Positions 5,865 through 9,071 of a DNA stretch of 9,071 nt are shown here, piece by piece; within the stretch, counting starts at the first letter, position 1, and each line of letters opens with the position of its first letter. The translations under genes and the position numbers were made by a program. Where the stretch lies: the NCBI GenBank assembly GCA_947446835.1, contig CANFHS010000087.1:1-9071 (forward strand). Reading direction: 5' to 3'. The DNA comes from Bacteriovoracaceae bacterium (GTDB taxonomy: Bacteria; Bdellovibrionota; UBA1018). The notes under the pieces were generated by a model. That model had not been told where the DNA came from. It ran no database searches and worked only from the letters and a program-made list of their open reading frames with translations.

Positions 5865-6794
5865 TCAAACCGTCGGACTGGAGCTAGGGCTCGGGCTAGG
5901 GGTTGGAGAAGCCGTCCGGGTCGGCGAGGGCGTGGGGCTCTCGCTCGGCGACGGGGTCGGAGTCTCGGTCGGAGTGGCCGTGGGGGTCGGAGCCGGAGCG
6001 GGGCAGCTCAGGCTGGTTTTTCCGTCGGCCGGGCAGGCGTTCTGGAGCCGGCACACACGTGCGGTGTTCGGGCTCGCAGTCGGTGTCGGCGAAGGGCTGA
6101 CCTCCGTCCCGGTGCCAGTGCTGGTACCGGTCGCGGTTCCCGTGGCCAGGATGCCGGGCTGGCTTCCGCTGGGCAGGCCCGCGCGATCCAGGTCGTCCTG
6201 GGTGATCTGGCGGAAGTCCACGGTTCCCTGCACCGCGACGGTGCCGGGTGCCGGCGTGCTGGTCTGGGTTCCCGTCCCGGTGCCTGTTCCCACAGTGCCT
6301 GGCTGGGCGTTTCCGCAGTTGCCCTGGCCCTGGAGGTGGAGGTTCACCCCGGCCCAGCACTGGGTATTGCCCTTGCCGTCATCGGCCAGCTTGTCCAGGT
6401 AGTTCAGATCGCCCTGGAAGGTGTCGTCCGAATCCATGGCGAAGGTGGCTTCCTGCGGGTCCAGTCCCTGGGTGCGGACGTAGACCAGGCGGCGATCGCA
6501 ATCGTAACGGACCTCGTAATTGCCGACGCTATTGCTGGCGAAAGTGACTTTTTGCGTGGGTACGGGGTCCGCCGAGCTGCCGTCGGGCGGAACGCAAGAC
6601 GTCTGTTGCTCAAACGGCATGCTTCCCGGCTGGCTTGGGCTACCGGCCAACGAGCAGGACAGATTGAGGCTGGCCGCCGGGGGGGACGCGGTCGCGGCGG
6701 CGGTCTGGGTATCGTCGCCGCAACCGATCACGAACCAGGGCAAGCTCAGCGCGAAAGAGAGAGGCACCAGTATGGAGGGTTTGATCAGTTTCAT
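5865..6794 (-). CDS. Cysteine-rich lipoprotein with Gly/Thr linker and Pro/Thr/Ser tail
   Basis: The protein has 309 residues. Residues 1-24 form a lipoprotein signal peptide with lipobox V-I-G-C, so C25 is the lipidated residue. G-D-D follows, with no Asp at +2, so outer-membrane sorting is likely by the E. coli rule. The mature chain is modular. A globular part (about 43-160) has cysteines at 47, 67, 99, 146 and 160. A Gly/Thr-rich stretch runs from about 166 to 240. A short cysteine motif has C248, C254 and C264. A tail of about 44 residues is almost wholly Pro, Thr and Ser. The eight non-lipid cysteines could form four disulfides. I recognise no family; such tails are typical of cell-surface stalks. 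The start ATG (6792-6794) has GGAG three bases upstream. The gene begins 38 bases after the TauE-family gene and is probably transcribed with it. Its 3' end faces the barrel gene. Confidence 0.8.
   Translation of the reverse strand: MKLIKPSILVPLSFALSLPWFVIGCGDDTQTAAATASPPAASLNLSCSLAGSPSQPGSMPFEQQTSCVPPDGSSADPVPTQKVTFASNSVGNYEVRYDCDRRLVYVRTQGLDPQEATFAMDSDDTFQGDLNYLDKLADDGKGNTQCWAGVNLHLQGQGNCGNAQPGTVGTGTGTGTQTSTPAPGTVAVQGTVDFRQITQDDLDRAGLPSGSQPGILATGTATGTSTGTGTEVSPSPTPTASPNTARVCRLQNACPADGKTSLSCPAPAPTPTATPTETPTPSPSESPTPSPTRTASPTPSPSPSSSPTV
5868..5999 (-). repeat. Low-complexity Pro/Thr/Ser-coding tract at the lipoprotein 3' end
   Basis: This tract encodes residues 266-309, built from P-T, P-S and E-[ST]-P units. 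The plus strand shows recurring GTCGGA- and CTCGGG-like hexamers. Such tracts can vary in length by slippage or recombination. Confidence 0.75.
6105..6299 (-). repeat. Two Gly-Thr repeat tracts flanking a short insert in the lipoprotein gene
   Basis: Residues 166-178 (6261-6299) and about 217-230 (6105-6146) are runs of G-T dipeptides. Between them is a non-repetitive segment of about 38 residues containing V-D-F-R-Q-I-T-Q-D-D-L-D-R-A-G-L. The arrangement suggests a small structured module set between flexible linkers. Confidence 0.7.
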
Positions 6795-6832
6795 GCGCTC
6801 CGGGTTTGCACAGGGGATGCCAGCCGGGAATT

Positions 6833-7591
6833 TCAGCCCGTGAACAGGATGCGCAAGATGAGGGCGCTGACCACCAGCGCAAGGACCGGTCGGATGATGC
6901 GGGCCGCGTCCTTGGACGCGCGACGCGCCCCGAAGAACGAGCCCACCGAGATCCCGACACCGACGGCCGCGCCAGGAGCCCAGTGCACATAGCCTTGCGC
7001 GGCGTAGCTGACGAGTGAGCTGGATGCCGAAGCCAGATTGGCCAGTTTGGACGCCGCCAGCGCCGTGAACAGGGGCATCTTGGCCACGAGCAGCGAGGCC
7101 AGGAGCATCAGCGTTCCGCCACCGGGCCCCCAGGCGCCATCGTAAAAACCGCAGAGCAGGCCTGCCACCGCCACCCGGAACGTGATTTGGAGGTTTTCAG
7201 GGTGGGCATGCTCTTCCGTGTGGAGCACGCGTGTCCAGAGTTCGCGTCGCCAGAGCAGGAAAAGCACCAGCGGCCCGGTGATGAGCAGCAGGACCTTGAA
7301 GGCTTCGCGGGGCAGCAGCGGTGACACCCGGCTTCCCAGGAACGAGCCCGCGGCGGCAAAGGCGGCGAAGCGCGCAATGGATTTCCAGTCGGGCTTGCGC
7401 GCCCGGGCATAGACGAGCAATGCCACGAGCGATGCGGCCGATCCGGCAATCTTGTTCGTGCCGATGGCGTGCGGGCCTGCCGAAAGGAAGACGCCCAGCG
7501 TGGGCAGGGTGATCAGCCCTCCGCCCCCGGCGATGGAGTCGATGAGGCCGGCGGCCAGGCCGGCAAGAAGAAGGACCAGCGTCTGGTTCAC
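6833..7591 (-). CDS. TauE/SafE-family membrane permease (TSUP family)
   Basis: The protein has 252 residues, a usual length for the family, with about eight hydrophobic segments arranged as two similar halves. The first half has the hallmark G-L-I-D-S-I-A-G-G-G-G-L-I-T-L-P (15-30) followed by G-T-N-K (44-47). The second has G-F-Y-D-G-A-W-G-P-G-G-G-T (148-160) followed by S-K-L-A-N (181-185). Family members export or import small anions such as sulfite, sulfoacetate or thiosulfate across the inner membrane; the substrate here is unknown. The start is a GTG at 7589-7591 that overlaps the stop of the preceding gene as GTGA, implying translational coupling. No strong ribosome binding site precedes it. 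No sulfur-metabolism genes are nearby. Confidence 0.9.
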   Translation of the reverse strand: MNQTLVLLLAGLAAGLIDSIAGGGGLITLPTLGVFLSAGPHAIGTNKIAGSAASLVALLVYARARKPDWKSIARFAAFAAAGSFLGSRVSPLLPREAFKVLLLITGPLVLFLLWRRELWTRVLHTEEHAHPENLQITFRVAVAGLLCGFYDGAWGPGGGTLMLLASLLVAKMPLFTALAASKLANLASASSSLVSYAAQGYVHWAPGAAVGVGISVGSFFGARRASKDAARIIRPVLALVVSALILRILFTG

Positions 7592-8052
7592 TGCTGTCTT
7601 TTGGCTTCTTCGAGCTTTTCGGAGAGCTGGTTCACGAGGGGCGCCAGCTCATGGAAAAAGTCGCGCTTGCGGAACGCCATGGGCGAAACTTCCTCGTCAT
7701 CCAGAAGCGCCTGCAGCTGGCGCGTCAGGCGGAAGATGGGGCCCGCGATCTGGTGCGACAGGATGATGCCGCCCACCATGAGGAACACGAACATCAGGAC
7801 GGAGGTTCCCGTCAGGATCCACACCATGGCGTGCTGCTGCTGCGTGATGAGCTGGTACAGGGGGTGGCCTTCCGGGATCCCGATTTCACGCGCCTGATCC
7901 AGGAAATTCCCGAACACCAGGCGGAACGCCCAGAAGAAGACCAGGATCGTGACCACCGAGAGCCCGACGAAAAAGCCGATGATCGTCGACTGGAACTCGG
8001 GGTTGATCAGGTATTTCCGGCGGTACCAGATCGGCCGGGTGCGTTCTGCCAT
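7588..8052 (-). CDS. Two-helix membrane protein with HAMP-like segment, no output domain
   Basis: The protein has 154 residues. A short basic cytoplasmic N-terminus (W-Y-R-R-K-Y-L-I-N-P-E-F-Q, 9-21) leads into helix 1 (about 23-46). A periplasmic loop of about 30 residues follows (47-76), then helix 2 (about 77-98). After it comes H-Q-I-A-G-P-I-F-R-L-T-R-Q-L (100-113), which looks like the first helix of a HAMP domain with its conserved Pro, and then an amphipathic, probably coiled-coil C-terminus (about 131-153). The layout is that of a chemoreceptor or sensor-kinase input part, but the chain stops where a signalling domain would begin. Short proteins of this kind with a [KR]-R-[KR]-x-[YF]-L-I start occur in Deltaproteobacteria, from general knowledge. 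AAGGA at 8061-8065 is 8 bases before the ATG. The 3' end overlaps the permease start by 4 bases. Confidence 0.75.
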   Translation of the reverse strand: MAERTRPIWYRRKYLINPEFQSTIIGFFVGLSVVTILVFFWAFRLVFGNFLDQAREIGIPEGHPLYQLITQQQHAMVWILTGTSVLMFVFLMVGGIILSHQIAGPIFRLTRQLQALLDDEEVSPMAFRKRDFFHELAPLVNQLSEKLEEAKRQQ

Positions 8053-8075
8053 GGCAATATTCCTTCTTCATTTCC

Positions 8076-8104
8076 AGTTTAGGACCTTGGCCGGGGGGTC
8101 GCAA
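8076..8104 (-). promoter_or_regulatory. Possible promoter for the HAMP-like / TauE-family / lipoprotein gene run
   Basis: On the minus strand TTGCGA (8099-8104) and TAAACT (8076-8081) are 17 bases apart, each matching four of six consensus positions. A start near 8069 would give a leader of about 17 bases containing the AAGGA ribosome binding site at 8061-8065, a consistent arrangement. Confidence 0.4.
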
Positions 8105-8123
8105 CCCCTCTGTGGGCCGGCAA
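8087..8123 (-). terminator. Weak hairpin downstream of the glutamate synthase-like gene
   Basis: GGGGT (8095-8099) and ACCCC (8104-8108) form a 5-bp stem with a 4-base loop. Outer bases TTG-CCGG / CCGG-CAA (8087-8094 and 8117-8123) can pair with a bulge. There is no U-tract. It overlaps the -35 box of the possible promoter, so it may be incidental to GC-rich sequence. Confidence 0.25.
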
Positions 8124-8130
8124 AAGCCCC

Positions 8131-9071
8131 TCAGCCCCGCTTGACGGAGTACCCGAAGAGGCTCTCCAGGGTGGAAAACGTGGCAGGCCCGCTGGAAACC
8201 TCGATGTCCTGCATGGTGAACTGCGAGGGGTGGGCGTAGCCGCAGGCGTGGGTCACGGCCAGGATCTCGTTCCGCAGCGACTGGCAGAAGCGTGCGAAGC
8301 GCAGGCTTTGGACCGCGGGATCCAGCCCGCTCTGCAGCCAGGCGCTCTGGGTGGTGACGCCGGCGGGGCAGCGATCCGTGTGGCACTTCTGGGCCTGGAT
8401 GCAGCCGATCGAAAGCATCGATTCACGGGCGATGTTGACCAGGTCGCAGCCCAGCGCGAACGCCACGATGGCGCGATCCGGGAAACCGAGCTTGCCGCTC
8501 CCGATCCACGCCACGCGGTCAGCCATCTTTTCCTCGGTGAAGATCTTGTAGACCCGCGTGAAGCCCACCTTGAAGGGGAGCGACACATGGTCGGCAAAGG
8601 TCAGCGGAGCGGCACCGGTGCCGCCCTCACCTCCGTCGATGGTGATCCAGTCGGGCCCCTTGCCGGTATTGCGCATCTCAATGGCCAGCTCGCGCCAGAA
8701 GGCCAGCTGTCCCACGGCGCTCTTGATGCCCACCGGGAGCCCGGTGGTGGTCGCGAGGCGTTCGATGAACTGGACCAGCTCGGGCACGTTGCTGAATTCC
8801 TGGTGCGAGTTCGGGCTGATGCAATCCCGGCCCTCCGCCACGCCGCGGATGCGGGCGATTTCGGCCGTGACCTTGCGGCCGGGCAGGACGCCCCCTTTGC
8901 CGGGCTTGGCCCCTTGCGAGAGCTTGATCTCCAGCCCACGGACCTTGGAGTAGCTGCCCACGGTTTCCTGCAGCCGGTCCATCGAGAAGCGGCCCTGGTC
9001 ATCGCGGCAGCCGAAGTACCCGGTGCCGATCTGGTAGATCACGTCGCCGCCCTGCTTGTGGTAGGGCGACA
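8131..9071 (-). CDS. FMN-binding glutamate synthase-family protein (C-terminal part)
   Basis: The frame is open to the right edge. The first visible residues, S-P-Y-H-K-Q-G-G-D-V-I-Y-Q-I-G-T-G-Y-F-G-C, are internal to the glutamate synthase FMN domain, so the start lies outside the window. Family motifs follow in order: K-L-S-Q-G-A-K-P-G-K-G-G (8902-8925), I-S-P-N-S-H-Q-E-F, then I-D-G-G-E-G-G-T-G-A-A-P (flavin phosphate binding, around 8605-8640). A cysteine triad C-x5-C-x4-C at about 8368-8403 matches the 3Fe-4S ligands of GltB. The protein ends about 78 residues after the triad, without the C-terminal GXGXG domain of full GltB, so it belongs to the shorter stand-alone group. Members are presumed to make glutamate from 2-oxoglutarate and glutamine-derived ammonia, but many lack the amidotransferase domain and their true substrate is unproven. 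The part that would show this is outside the window. Confidence 0.9.
   Translation of the reverse strand, partial: SPYHKQGGDVIYQIGTGYFGCRDDQGRFSMDRLQETVGSYSKVRGLEIKLSQGAKPGKGGVLPGRKVTAEIARIRGVAEGRDCISPNSHQEFSNVPELVQFIERLATTTGLPVGIKSAVGQLAFWRELAIEMRNTGKGPDWITIDGGEGGTGAAPLTFADHVSLPFKVGFTRVYKIFTEEKMADRVAWIGSGKLGFPDRAIVAFALGCDLVNIARESMLSIGCIQAQKCHTDRCPAGVTTQSAWLQSGLDPAVQSLRFARFCQSLRNEILAVTHACGYAHPSQFTMQDIEVSSGPATFSTLESLFGYSVKRG

Noticed and set aside
6336..6992. A 218-codon plus-strand frame across the lipoprotein / permease junction
   Set aside because: It is antisense to two well-supported genes, rich in Arg/Gly/Ala, with no domain signal.

Overview
The window is GC-rich and gene-dense. It comes from a Gram-negative bacterium: it encodes an outer-membrane beta-barrel protein, a lipoprotein with a lipobox, and a secreted FecR-domain protein. 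The mix of an RCC1-propeller surface protein, a FecR protein, a TPR/barrel protein, a Pro/Thr/Ser-tailed lipoprotein and a short HAMP-like membrane protein recalls Bdellovibrionota or other former Deltaproteobacteria. That placement is an inference and is not proven by any marker gene here.

Layout. Bases 1-1712 (+) hold the 3' part of a large extracellular protein: bacterial Ig-like repeats followed by a seven-bladed RCC1-type propeller. Bases 1740-2972 (+) encode a threonine dehydratase with a C-terminal ACT domain. Converging on it is a secreted FecR-domain protein (2988-4112, -). Divergent from that is a TPR/outer-membrane beta-barrel protein (4226-5848, +). The short region between these two carries a large interrupted inverted repeat, and its arms contain possible -35 boxes for both genes. 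The barrel gene converges on a cysteine-rich lipoprotein gene (5865-6794, -). A 15-bp perfect hairpin that includes the barrel gene's stop codon separates them. Upstream of the lipoprotein gene on the minus strand lie a TauE/SafE-family permease (6833-7591) and a two-helix HAMP-like protein (7588-8052). These two overlap by 4 bp, and a plausible promoter lies just upstream. The right edge is the C-terminal part of an FMN-binding glutamate synthase-family protein (8131-9071, -).

How the genes work together. Threonine dehydratase and the glutamate synthase-like protein are ordinary amino-acid metabolism. The rest is mainly cell envelope. The most interesting unit is the divergent FecR / TPR-barrel pair with its symmetric control region, perhaps together with the lipoprotein next door, which could be a cargo or partner of the barrel. 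No RNA genes, CRISPR arrays, insertion sequences or attachment sites were seen. No stretch over 300 bases lacks a gene.
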